Shown here piece by piece: positions 1 through 10,560 of a DNA stretch of 64,000 nt. Numbering within the stretch: position 1 is the first letter of the stretch; every line of letters starts with the position of its first letter. The notes under the pieces are model-generated. The model made no database searches. It saw only the letters and a program-made list of their open reading frames with translations, and was not told the DNA's origin. Both the position numbers and the translations under genes were made by a program. The stretch spans positions 8,664,908-8,728,907 of the forward strand of contig CM075192.1 in the NCBI GenBank assembly GCA_037577475.1, written 5' to 3'. The DNA is from Chaunax sp. Z400 (lineage: Eukaryota > Chordata > Actinopteri > Lophiiformes > Chaunacidae).

Positions 1-307
1 GGACATTGCAGGATTTTCATTGGATGGATGAATGGGTGAGTGTACATGGATAATGGTGACAATGCTCGGTTTGGATGGAAAGAACTGAAGTTTTAGCTGC
101 AAAGGCAGACACACACAATGTGTCACGTACTGGGGCATGCATAAAATACATAACTAATCTCTATTGAAGCCTGATGTCTCAGAAATCTGGAATAAAGCCT
201 CAAGATCACATCAAATATGACATGATGTACAGACCAGAATGAAACGTGTGGATTTGAAAAGCTGAAAACATGCAAATGCACTCATATCTGTTCATCTCTG
301 TACTAAC
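1..307 (-). other. grik4 intron after the pore exon, 5' part only
   Basis: It starts at the GTTAGT donor (307-302) and leaves the window. It should lead to the exon with M3 and S2. No repeat or other gene is visible here. Confidence 0.85.
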
Positions 308-481
308 CACACTCCGCTGACACAACGTGTGGACAGAGCTCTGGGAGCAATGGTGGATCCTTGCTGCATGAAGCCCCCAACAGGGAACCAGAAGCTGTTA
401 CCCAGTGAGTACTGGTTGATCAGCAGGTTACAGCGACCCTTTAGACAGGGGTGGGGATTGTACCACTCATAAGGTGTCAGT
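308..481 (-). CDS. grik4: grik4 exon: M1-M2 linker, pore loop and selectivity filter
   Basis: The exon is 174 nt and begins with the last base of an Arg codon split with the exon at 1498-1607. It encodes 57 complete codons (LTPYEWYNPHPC to STRCVSGV) and ends with TG of a Trp codon. The acceptor reads TTCTCCCCAG and the donor GTTAGT. It contains LTPYEWY after M1, the re-entrant pore loop NSFWFPVGGFMQQGS, and the start of M3 (RALSTRCVSGV). The Q/R-site position is a genomic Gln (second Q of MQQG, codon CAA at 361-363), as expected for KA-type subunits. GSTIAP is the GluK4 signature, against GSEIMP in GluK5. The following exon, with SYTANLAAF, lies left of the window. Confidence 0.96.
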
Positions 482-1497
482 CTGGGGAGAACAAGACAGT
501 GGAGTTAGACAACAGAGAGAATCAGAGGATAAAAATTGGAATAAGTATTCTGATGAGAGATAGCTCGAGAGACAGAGCGAGGGAAATGTATAAAGAGTGG
601 CACAGATAGACTTGCAGCAGAACAGCTCTAACAATCGACTGAGTGCAATGTCACCTTGGCTCTCTAGAGAGAGTCAAACCTGCTTTTCATTCCCTACGTG
701 TTGCCTGCTTCCACAGCAGTGGTGAGGGAAATGTAATTGGGAACATTCATATGGTGCATCACGGTGCTGAAGTCATGTGACAACTCTGTTACGTGGTAAA
801 AAACGGTCTTAAAACAGGCATGTAATGTCCTTATGAGCAGCTGAAAAAGAAAAGGTCATTTCTGATTCATGAAGGAGAGGAAATTAAACGTATTCTCCTT
901 TTTTAAGTCTACATTAATAAACTACTCACATGCCCACATGTACATTGAAATATCAATGTTTAAAATGACTGTGAAAGGTTCATTGGAAGATTCACACTTC
1001 TGAACTTTGAAATGTGATTTTGCACAGAAGAAAGATAGAAAAAAGAGTTGTTTTTTTCTATTTACTTAAATTGGAATTGCATTGAAAATGGATGTCTTTG
1101 AAGCCAATATGCACCAGAGAAACAATGACTGATCTTGTTCATTCGGTAATTACAGTACACCACCTACATCTACCTGTCTGGGGAACGATAATTTGATTTC
1201 AGATTGTGTTACATAAATGCATAAAGTCCTTCTAATTTGCAGCAGCAGCAGTGCTAGTGGCCTCCCTGAACAGCAGGTGTCAGTGTGGCGCTGGACACCC
1301 ACCACTGGGAGGAGACCATCCTCTTTTTGGTGATGAAAAGCAACTACAGAAAGTTTGTTTCCTTCACCATATGACCCCCAAACTAACTTTTCCACGCTCT
1401 TGTTGTTGTCTCTTGTTTGACAAGTTTGTTCTTTATCTCTCACTCTGGTCTCTCTGTGTCATCTGTCTATTGTGTATTTTACTGACGACATTTTTAC
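482..1497 (-). other. grik4 intron, 1.0 kb
   Basis: This compact intron lies between the M1 and pore exons and is bounded by GTAAAA and TTCTCCCCAG. Apart from short homopolymer runs, nothing was recognised. Two small ORFs at 1150-1532 are chance or exon-shadow frames. Confidence 0.85.
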
Positions 1498-1607
1498 CTG
1501 GCCACCAGAAAGAGGACACAGCTGACAGTTAAGTAGGCCAGAAGCATGAACAGCCAGACTCCAGGGGAGAAGGGATCCAGGAAGGAGAAGTAGCCTGGCC
1601 TACGTCC
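1498..1607 (-). CDS. grik4: grik4 exon: S1-M1 linker and transmembrane helix M1
   Basis: The exon is 110 nt: 36 codons from GRRPGYFSFLDPFSPGVW through LFMLLAYLTVSCVLFLVA, then AG of a split Arg codon. FSFLDPFSPGVW is the pre-M1 cuff helix of kainate receptors. The hydrophobic run LFMLLAYLTVSCVLFLVA is M1, the first true membrane span. The donor is GTAAAA, a weak match at position 5. The acceptor is TTTTTCAG directly preceded by about twelve TG units on the sense strand, described separately. The reading frame joins the exon at 10447-10560 in phase 0 and the pore exon in phase 2. Confidence 0.96.
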
Positions 1608-1640
1608 CTGAAAAACACACACACACACACACACACACAC
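1608..1640 (-). promoter_or_regulatory. 3' splice site with (TG)12-T5-CAG arrangement
   Basis: On the sense (minus) strand the M1 exon is preceded by about twelve TG units (1616-1640), then TTTTTCAG. This is the layout of the human CFTR intron 8 (legacy numbering) acceptor, where TG and T number set exon inclusion through TDP-43. The sequence fact is certain; a regulatory role is inference. Confidence 0.6.
1616..1640. repeat. (CA)n microsatellite
   Basis: About 12 perfect CA units directly beside the grik4 M1 exon acceptor. Confidence 0.95.
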
Positions 1641-3902
1641 ATTCACATACACAGGACAGGGTTAAAATAATTACAGCCTAAACAGACTGTAAACACGTTG
1701 ATCCCATGATCACAACACACTAACCAACACTAAGAGGTTAGAGGTTGAATACCTGGGCATAAAGGTGAAGACGTTCTAATTAGCATGTGAAAAAAACATC
1801 AGTCTTTTACATCACCTTCATAGAGTGAGTGCCAAGAAAGATTAATTGAATTGAATTGAATTAGAGTGTTGATTCTTTTTTGTTTTTGTTTTTGTTTTTT
1901 GTTTTGCCCCAGGACCAATTCGGTCCACGTTAAATGACATTAACTGCCGCCTGTGTAATTTAGATGAGAAAGGTGTCTGGGACAGTCAATAAAGGGATTT
2001 CGAAGTGATAAGCAGCGTAGCTTTCTCTGTTCTAAACTGATAGCACTATAATTATATGAATCTCATTTGCATGTAAACATTCTGATCAACATTGTATGAC
2101 AGTGCAAACTCAGTCTCCCTTGAATTGTCAACAGAGTGGCAGCAGCACAGGGCTGGATGTTGATGCAGCATCACAGATAAGAGGTTTTATTTCAGGATTT
2201 CTGGTGCAAAAAAAAAAGAGAAAATAAATGGATGAATTGACTCTTTCCTGACACCCTCCTGTTAATTACTACATGATGTGCTTTCACATGAAATTATAGT
2301 CAATAGGTCCAACTAGAGGTCATAATTAAGATTACAGCCATTGTTGGCGTTCTCCATAAAGAGAAAGGTCAAATAATCAACTAAACCATTAGAGCTAATC
2401 AACAGAAATGCGTCTCTGTGACTTATAGTTAGTTGTCTTCCTGTATGACTGGGAGCATACAGCCTCCCAGGGAAAGAGATTAGGTGTAGCTTAGAGCGAA
2501 AGGCTGGCTGTGGCGAGGCAGCAGTGGGCTGCTATGTATTGATTTGAACTGGTAACCAGTGGTAGAGGAGATAAAGTGGCTGGAATAGGGCTGACAGTTT
2601 ATGGATGAATGAGAATATAGGAGCTGATTCCTAATGTTTCATCATCCACCACCAATAGCTATTGTCCTCTGAATGAAACCAATTACTGATGAACTAGTGC
2701 CAAGTATTAGAGTGATTGTGTGTGTATTTATGTATGTGTATTTGCGTGTGCTCATATTTCTTGTGCATATTCAGTGTATAGCCTGGATGACCGAACACCA
2801 GCAAGGGAGTATTAGCAACTAACACACAGGCAGACATCCATCATCTCGTTAATGACTATGAAATGGATATTGTTGTCAGAACCGGTGAGACAGTGAAACA
2901 GTGGAGGTAAATACCAGTTCTGTTATGAGAGGGATGCACTCCACATATCTTCCATTTATGAGTCAACAGGCACCAAATCACTTGTATTCAAAAAAAAAAA
3001 ATCTCAATATGACACTCAGAGGAAACATCATGTAGGGCGAAACACAAACAAACAAAGCAATATATTTCTGAGGCTTTGGAAAATGAAACTCGAAATGATT
3101 TGGTTATAATAAACGAAACCTCATTCAGACTTGAGCAGAGATGGAAATTCATTAACGCATCTGCTTTAATTGCATATTAGTAGCGCAGAATGCAGAAGAG
3201 GACAGAAGGATTCAGTAGAACTTTTATCAAGATACAAATCAGCCTGCCAGTCCTAATGTGTTTCTGTCTATCTATAGAGGGTAATGCTTATGATGATGAT
3301 AATAGCTGGCCTAAAATAGAACCGCGGAGTAGTGAAACACACAGTCACCATCTCTGTGATACTACTATCATAAAGTGAGTATCACTGCTAAGCTGCCGTG
3401 TTTAGGCACTGGGATTGTAAGGATAACAGTGCTATGTGCTGACATGAAACTTCCTGTTTGCTGCTCTTGGTTGGTGCATGCTGAACCAGCATTTTGATAA
3501 TTGCTTGCCTCGCTTGTCCACATCTTAAGCTCCCACCAAGGAGCTGTTATTAAGATGAAGAGCGCTGTGGAAGTTCCAAAGCAAACAGATGTTGAAGTGA
3601 AGGTGCAGAAGAGCGGATCAGAAATACGGACGGACAGAAAGTGAAGAAGAGACTGATATGACAACAGGAAACAGAAGGAGTTGCATGCTGCTCAGAAATC
3701 TTCACTCTGATGGTTTAAAATGTATGTCTCACAAACAAAGCTATGTTTCCAGCAGTTGGAGTGGATATTATCCTTATTGAGTCTTTAAAAGACACGAACG
3801 AGCACACAGAAATTCAGATTGTACTGTGTGCGCTCAGTTTCGGCAACTCCAGGGAACTGCTTAAAATGTAAAACTGTACACTTTCTAAGATGTGTCTAAG
3901 AG

Positions 3903-4110
3903 TCATCCATCCATCCATCCATTTCCTTCCGATTTTCCGGGGTTGGGTCACGGTGGCAACAGAAGAAGAAGGGTATTCCAAATGTCCCGCTCACCGGCAA
4001 CATTCTCCAGCTCCTGCTGGGGGATCCTGAGGCGTTCCCAGGCCAGATGAGAAATGTAATCCCTCCAAAGAGTTCTGAGTCTACCCCGGGGTCTCCCTCC
4101 AGTTTGCCAT
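3903..4110 (-). mobile_element. LINE fragment, end of reverse-transcriptase ORF and 3' tail
   Basis: Read on the minus strand, this gives the familiar teleost sequence coding roughly WRGYISHLAWERLRIPQQEL, then frame-broken RDPTPENRKEMDGWMD, ending in a GGATGGATGGATG tail. This is the C-terminus and tail of an abundant fish non-LTR retrotransposon. It is 5'-truncated, as is usual, and no longer in one frame. Confidence 0.75.
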
Positions 4111-7100
4111 AATGTAATGTTTTTAAAGATGCACGAATCAATAGTCTTATATTAACAGATCAAATGAATATGTGTAATGTAAAGAGCCGAAAAAGAGCGC
4201 CGAAACAGGCATCTGTATGAATGAAGTGGCCCGGCGTTGTGGAACGGGTGTGACATTGGAAGTACGATATTCAGCTGTGCGACCTACTCCGGAGGATTTA
4301 ACGATGCAGTGGCAACGTGAAGTTTGTTATTTGAAGAACAAGTGCAGAAAATGACCGCTAAACTGCAGAGATAGTGAAATATATCAGCTTTTAGGTTCGC
4401 TCACACCTCTTAACATTGCGGAACGCTGGCACACATTATGAACGCACACACCGAGTAGGCGTTGTGACGTCTGGGGCTGGTCCAGTTTGAACGCACCAAA
4501 ATCAGAGCTAACAGAAGAACGACTGTTGGAGTGAAGACTAAATCAAAATCAATGGTAATGTTGCTCCTTCTTCTGTTTATGTAAACACTGCAAGCAATGA
4601 TTTGTTAACTCATTATAAAGGCTGGGCCAATGTTGTGTTTACTTCAGTGACGACTGAGTGTCTTGAGTGTCCTGTTTCTTTTGATGTAAGTGAATACGAA
4701 GGACTACGTCTGACTCATGTCTGCAATTGAGGGCTCAGTCTCACTGATGTTAGCGTTAGAAATAAGTTGTGATAACTTATCAGTGTTAAACTGAGTGATG
4801 AGTGGTGATGATGACCCAGTGGAGAATTCTGATACTACTACTGATGCTGACACTAGAAGAACAGATTGGGGTCACTTCTTTTGAATCCATGGATGAGAAG
4901 GGGGTTGGGCATCTTCTGCACCACCGCCCCGTAAGAAAAGCAGAAAAGGGAAAATGCAATGCGAATCTTTCCTGTGTTTGAATGCAACCAGGAATGCTTT
5001 GCAGCATACCACAAGAAATAAAGTGCATCTAATGGCCAAAAAGCATTTGCGCTGTAACCCCGCCACACAGATCAGCTGTGTCAAGATGTAAATATCAGAA
5101 ATGTGATGTTTTCCTCTGTTATGTAATGTTTTCCTGTGTTTGAATAAAAAAAATATTTCAAGGCGGGAAGTGGATCTAATGCAGGAAAAAGCAATTGCCG
5201 TTAATTTCTTCTTAAAGTTGGCATTTTATTTGACTTTTTCTTTTATTTTGGTATTTGTTTGTATTTTGGTAGTTTTACCTTGAAGCAACATCTTAACCAT
5301 TTGGTAGAGGTGTGTATTTAAAGAAACGGTGGCTGAGGATTATTGTTCCAACATGGAGCTCATACATCGTGCTCTGCTCTCTCTTCATTTTGTAAGGTAA
5401 GTCTGTATTTGCAAGACAGACTGACTGTCAGTAGCTGTGTGTTTGGGTGTGTGTTCTTGCATTTCAAAGCTTGTCAGCAGCTGTCTACGCTGTCAGTCAT
5501 CTGCAGAAGGGGAAGTTAGGGAGCTCAAAGGCAGCAGGTTCAGACCTCAGGCTGCACAGTAAACACGGCTAATACGCTGGTTACTTTTTCATGGAAGATG
5601 AACAATCGGCAGAGACAGAGGACTTTGAAAATATGACATAATGACCTAACAAACAAGTAGTAGCTGCCTTGGTGCATGAGTTAGATAATAAAACTCTGGT
5701 GATAAACAAGCAAAATGTGAGGATATGTGTACAGCATTACTGGCCCAGCGTACCCTCGGCCTTCACACATAAACATTTACTGCCGTGTTTACATTATTTT
5801 CATTAGAGCCTGGGGAATCATTTTATAGAGGTGTATCGTCATGTTAAGAGAGTGCAGGGCAAATGAAAGGGCAGGACAGACTGCAGACAAGGTACAAAGG
5901 GCAAAACATCCTTTATGACCTGTTTTTATGGATACATCTCAAGAAACAGAGTAATGAGGAATTGCTGCCTATTTAGGTATGTGTATATCCCCTCTTCCTT
6001 TTCACACGCCGATGAAGAGATCAATCATTTAACTTTCCAACCCCCTTGTTCTCTCAACTTCTCACTGTCCCCCCACCTGTCTTTCTTTTAGCTCTATGCC
6101 AGGGGGGGTGTGGCTGAAGGAGCTGATGAGGTTATCCAGTGAAGGGTTTCACCCAGTCATCCCGCCTCTTGGTATTCATACCACACTGTTGCCCCTTGAG
6201 GCTGCCTGCCAGCACACAGACTCACTGACGGAGACTTCCCATCGTCATTTCAACCCTCACCCTCTCCTGCTCGCTTTTCTACATCGTCCCTGCACCCCTA
6301 TACTCCTCTTTCTACCTATTTCCTCGCTCACTCTTTTATCTGTCGTCTTCTCTCCCCCTGTGTCTCCCCAACCTCTTTGAAGGTGTGTGCATTTCTAAAT
6401 GTGTCACAGAGGAAGCTGTCAGCTGCTACAGTTGTTGAGAGAGCCGCAGGGGCAATCTGCAGAGAGCGGCTGGGGTCACAGGGTTATATTCACAACAGCA
6501 CTCTGCTGCCTCTCGGGCTCCTCAGGTTGTCTGGCCTCTTGCGTCTGGGTGCATTGTACATGTGACTGGTATATTTATACTGGTTTGTGTGTGTGTGTTT
6601 GTGACCGGGTAATTTAGACTGTGATTGTGTGTGGCCAGAGAGTCAATAAAGCTCCGTATGCTGCGCTCTACCCTTAGGGCAGCTGTTGAATCTGACATGG
6701 CTAACACCCCACCCCTAATTAACCTCATACGTCTAATTAAACACTGCTCTCTCTTTCTCTTACGCACACACATACGTACACACAGAGCCTTACTGGATGC
6801 TGGAACTGGAGCAGTCATTGAGACCCCAAGATCCCACAGATTGTTGGGAATACAGCTTACATTTGGAGGTCGCTGCAGAGATGAAGGTTTGATCTTTGAT
6901 TTGAGGATAAAACTCAGTCAGATTTATTCATATGGCCTAAAACCAAGCATGTAATCAAAGGACACGGACCCTATAATAGACAGTATTACATGACTGCATA
7001 TTGTGCAAAACAAAAAATCCCAAATCAGCTACAAAAGAGTCAGGTAAGACAGCTGGAGAACCCAGACAGCTAGAGCTCATCCCCTGCAGACAAGCTCTCT

Positions 7101-8029
7101 GAGATTTCCTCCTGTAACATTAATATCAGTGTGATTCCCCAGAAATCATACAACAGAACGATTGTGTGAGCTAACACTGATTCCTTCAGACAATCTGATC
7201 CCTTGCCTCTTTGTGAAATGTAAACAGTGACACAAAATCACAAGAGAGGACATTAAGCGTTGCAATTCAGTGTGATTTACCGTTGTTGTGAATGCTACTG
7301 GCAAAAGCTGAAAAAAAACGTTTGGGTCCAGAAGTCGGGTCCTTCTGTTTCATCAGGAAATACATTTATTTAGTTTTGCTGCCTTTGGCCTGAAACAGTT
7401 TGTGATAGCTCTGCATTACAAACAAGTAATTTTGCACAAACAGGATGATGCCTCTTATTATATCAATTTACCTTATTGTTGATTAATTGAGGAAAATGTG
7501 GTACATATTGGCCAAATAAATAGAACATAATGACAACATTAAAATAAAATACAGAGTAAGAGAGAAATGCTGTGTTTGAGAAAGACACACTCGATATACT
7601 GACAAAGAGGAGAGGTTTATAAATGACTCATAGAGTCTGAGGGAAATTAAAACTCATCAGGCACCTTTATTTTTATTGCCTTTGCCATTCTTATTGATAA
7701 AAATGGCATTTTCATTTAAAGTTTGAAATAAGCAGCATACTCCCTTGTAGAAACCAGTGTATCACACCTAAACAAGTGCAGCCACAGAAGTTCAAATATT
7801 GAATATTATGGGCATGTTGAGGGACGGTGCAGAGTCAGGTCTGAGAAAATACCAAGATGAAATGAGGAAGTAAAAGAGCATGAGGAAGTGATGGTGTGAA
7901 GGAGAGACAAAGACAAGGGACACCTCACATCTTATTTCTTTCTACCTTTTCAAAAACTCCATACACCAGTGCTTTATCTTAAAAACGTTGTTACTTTATC
8001 TTTTAATTATTTTAACATTTATTGACTAT

Positions 8030-9130
8030 GTTCAACAATTCAGAGTTAAGATTACAGATATTAAATGCAACCTTTTGACTGGATACAATTGTGTCTGGTC
8101 AGAATTTTCATTGAAGATATCTAAAACATCATTCTGACTGGTTAAAATGACAGATATGTCTGTAATTAAAACTCAACTTGAAATGCATCCTGCAGATATC
8201 TGTAATTCAGTTTCGACTACAGGAAACAATAGCTGCAGATATCTAAAAGGTAGTGATGACTGGTCCGACTAGCATCATGTCACTCATGCACGACTGCCTA
8301 ATGGATATTGTCCCAACAGAGCATTTCAACAAAATCAACAGAAACAACGGCATTTGTTGTTGTGGATCATCTTGTTGCAGAAAGTAAATCCTGACATATT
8401 CTGACATATTCTGTTGTTTGTGGGCTGCAGCTTTCAAACGTCATTAGCGTCAAAGAGGCCGAGAGCTGCTTAAAGCTTTCCATACATTTCCATTTGAATA
8501 GCAAGTTTCTCCTGCCTCCCACTTGCCGTAGCTTCTGACATAACTGCAGATATCTGTGATGTCATTTTGACTAGTCAAACTCTATTTTATTATCATCTTA
8601 ATTACATTTTGACAAGGCAGAATTAAATTTAAAGATATTTTTAATTTGAGATATCTCTAATAAAACAATCATTCCAAAATATCCACACCTTGATAATAGA
8701 TATCTAAAATGAAATTTGGACTAATTCCAATTTGGACAATCTACATCATAGTCAGGATTTAAGTTCAAGGTATCTACAACATCATTCTGACTGGTTAAAA
8801 CTTATTTAAGAGATCTAAAAAGGACGATATACATATCTCTAATTGACAGTAATTAAAGATATCTTAAAGTGGAATTATGACTACTCAGGATTAAATGGTA
8901 GATTTCTGAAACTTGAACTATAACTAGTCATAATTCAGTTGCAGACATCAACAATTCACATTGCAGATATCTGCAACTGAATTATATATATATTTGCAAT
9001 TAATAGAAACACACACAAATGTTTAAAATAGTGTGAATCAAACATTAGAGTTAAACTCGTCACAATATAATTAGAGATATATTGAATTAGAGGTTTGACT
9101 TGGCAAAATGACATCGCAGATATCAGTCAA
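8030..9130. repeat. Degenerate palindromic GATATC-rich array
   Basis: Repeated variants of GCAGATATCTGTAATTCA followed by TTTTGACTAGTCA occur in both orientations through about 1.1 kb, with a non-repetitive island near 8260-8530. The cores CAGATATCTG and GACTAGTC are themselves palindromes. Unit boundaries are blurred. Similar arrays exist in fish genomes, but I cannot name the family. Confidence 0.7.
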
Positions 9131-10053
9131 TGGATATCCATTCAGTTGATAAATGATCAAACAGCTTGCTGTACTTATTGACCTCTTAACCAGGAATTTT
9201 GGGTGTCACCTAGTTCATGTAACGGTGTGTGTGGAAGCCCTGAGGCAAAGCATGTCAGCTCCATATCACCTCCTCATGCTGCCAGTCTGCCTCCCACTTC
9301 AGAGGTGATATGTGACCCAGCAGCCTATTTAACACCATGCCTGCTGCGAACATCAATTGATTCTCCCTAACTGTTGGCACTCCATTGAGTCCCTCACTGC
9401 TACACCTATTGGTATTTTGCGCTGACTACGGGAAGGCGAAAAAGAGTAAGGATTACAGCAGCAGGAGGGACTAGCTAACGCGTGCCAGAGTACCTCAGCG
9501 TTGACTCTGGCCAGTGTCCTCCTGGACTCTGCTGTGTCACCTTAGGTTTTGGGATAGGATTCATGATTAATGGCCCACAGACTCTGCAAACACTGACTCA
9601 TTTCCACCGGTGCTGCTGTTGTTTCACTGCTTTTTAATCCAGCTTGCTCTCTGCGGAGCACAGAGGGCAATGCTTGTGCGAATTATACAGCCAAACACAT
9701 TCAGAGGGCAAGCATAAAACGACAGTGAAAAAGCTTCACTCATCAGGATGTTCACACAGTAAAACGTAGCATCTGGTGCTGGCAGGATTGCAACAGAAGG
9801 AGGAAATGGTGAACACAGGAGAAGTGAAAAGAACAGGACAAAAGTTGAGAATGCAGACACAGGAGGAAAACGATGCAGGGAAGAGGCGAGAAAGACAAAC
9901 TAAAGGTTTGAGGAGAGGAGGAAGGAAGGAAGGAAGAGGAGGGTATAGCCTTCAAACCAGATACAGGAGAGGGGAGAAGCTGACATGTAAAGGAGGTTAA
10001 AAGCTGCAAAGCACGAGAGTTTGTGGAGAGATTTCACCGAACGAAGATATGTA

Positions 10054-10351
10054 CGCCCCGTTTACACGACAACGTTCATGCTGAAAAAGAGGTTTTTTCT
10101 TTGCATTTTCAAAAAGTTCTGCGTTCACATGGCATCGTTTTCGAAACGATCCTTTTACACACAGATATGCAAAAACGACCAAAAACGCTGCAGAAGGCTG
10201 GCAAGAACCGTAAAAGGCATGCGCAAAGCAAGGTGGTGACATCATAATTTTCAGAAGAGCTGCATTTTGCCCGTTTACAAAAACTAAAATGCTACAAAAC
10301 ATTATTGTTTTTTTTTGGGTAAAACGGTTGTCATGTAAACGCTACAGCCCC
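10054..10351. mobile_element. MITE-like element with CGTTTACAYGACAAC inverted ends
   Basis: The left end has CGTTTACACGACAACG and the right end, reverse-complemented, CGTTTACATGACAACCG. The interior is about 0.3 kb, CpG-bearing and non-coding (AAAACG motifs). Target duplication is unclear (GTA left, CTA right). The superfamily is not certain. Confidence 0.6.
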
Positions 10352-10446
10352 AAAACAGAGAGTGGTTCTTGACCTGCTGCTGTATGTCCACGAGTTTTAT
10401 GAGAGCCAGTGAATGTGGTTGTGTGAGCTGGTGGGAGCTAACTCAC

Positions 10447-10560
10447 AAGGTGGACTCGGTACATGATGCTGATGCCGAGGGTCATGAAGGGCTTGGAGAA
10501 GTCAATGACCTTCTCACGCTCGGCTGTGATGGTGAGGCCCGCAACTGCGAGGTCAGCTTT
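10447..10560 (-). CDS. grik4: grik4 exon: ligand-binding domain, glutamate-contact part of S1
   Basis: The exon is 114 nt (38 codons), phase 0 at both ends, from KADLAVAGLTITAEREKVID to SIMYRVHL. It carries the LTITAERE strand. In iGluRs the Thr contributes to, and the Arg clamps, the alpha-carboxylate of glutamate. KVIDFSKPFMTLGIS is the next conserved S1 block. The Thr in place of the Ala found in GluK1-3 (LTIT against LAIT) is typical of the high-affinity KA subunits. The acceptor is TTGTGTTTCAG. The donor CTT|GTGAGT lacks the usual AG before the splice but has a perfect GTGAGT. Confidence 0.96.

Larger units (their letters stand above)
1608..10446 (-). other. grik4 intron, 8.8 kb
   Basis: The intron carries a (CA)n at its 3' end (1616-1640), a LINE 3' fragment near 3.9-4.1 kb, the palindromic GATATC array at 8.0-9.1 kb, and a MITE-like element at 10.05-10.35 kb close to the 5' end. 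Stretches 1650-3890, 4120-8020 and 9140-10050 show no gene. A CpG-rich patch near 4190-4510 looks like old repeat. Confidence 0.8.
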
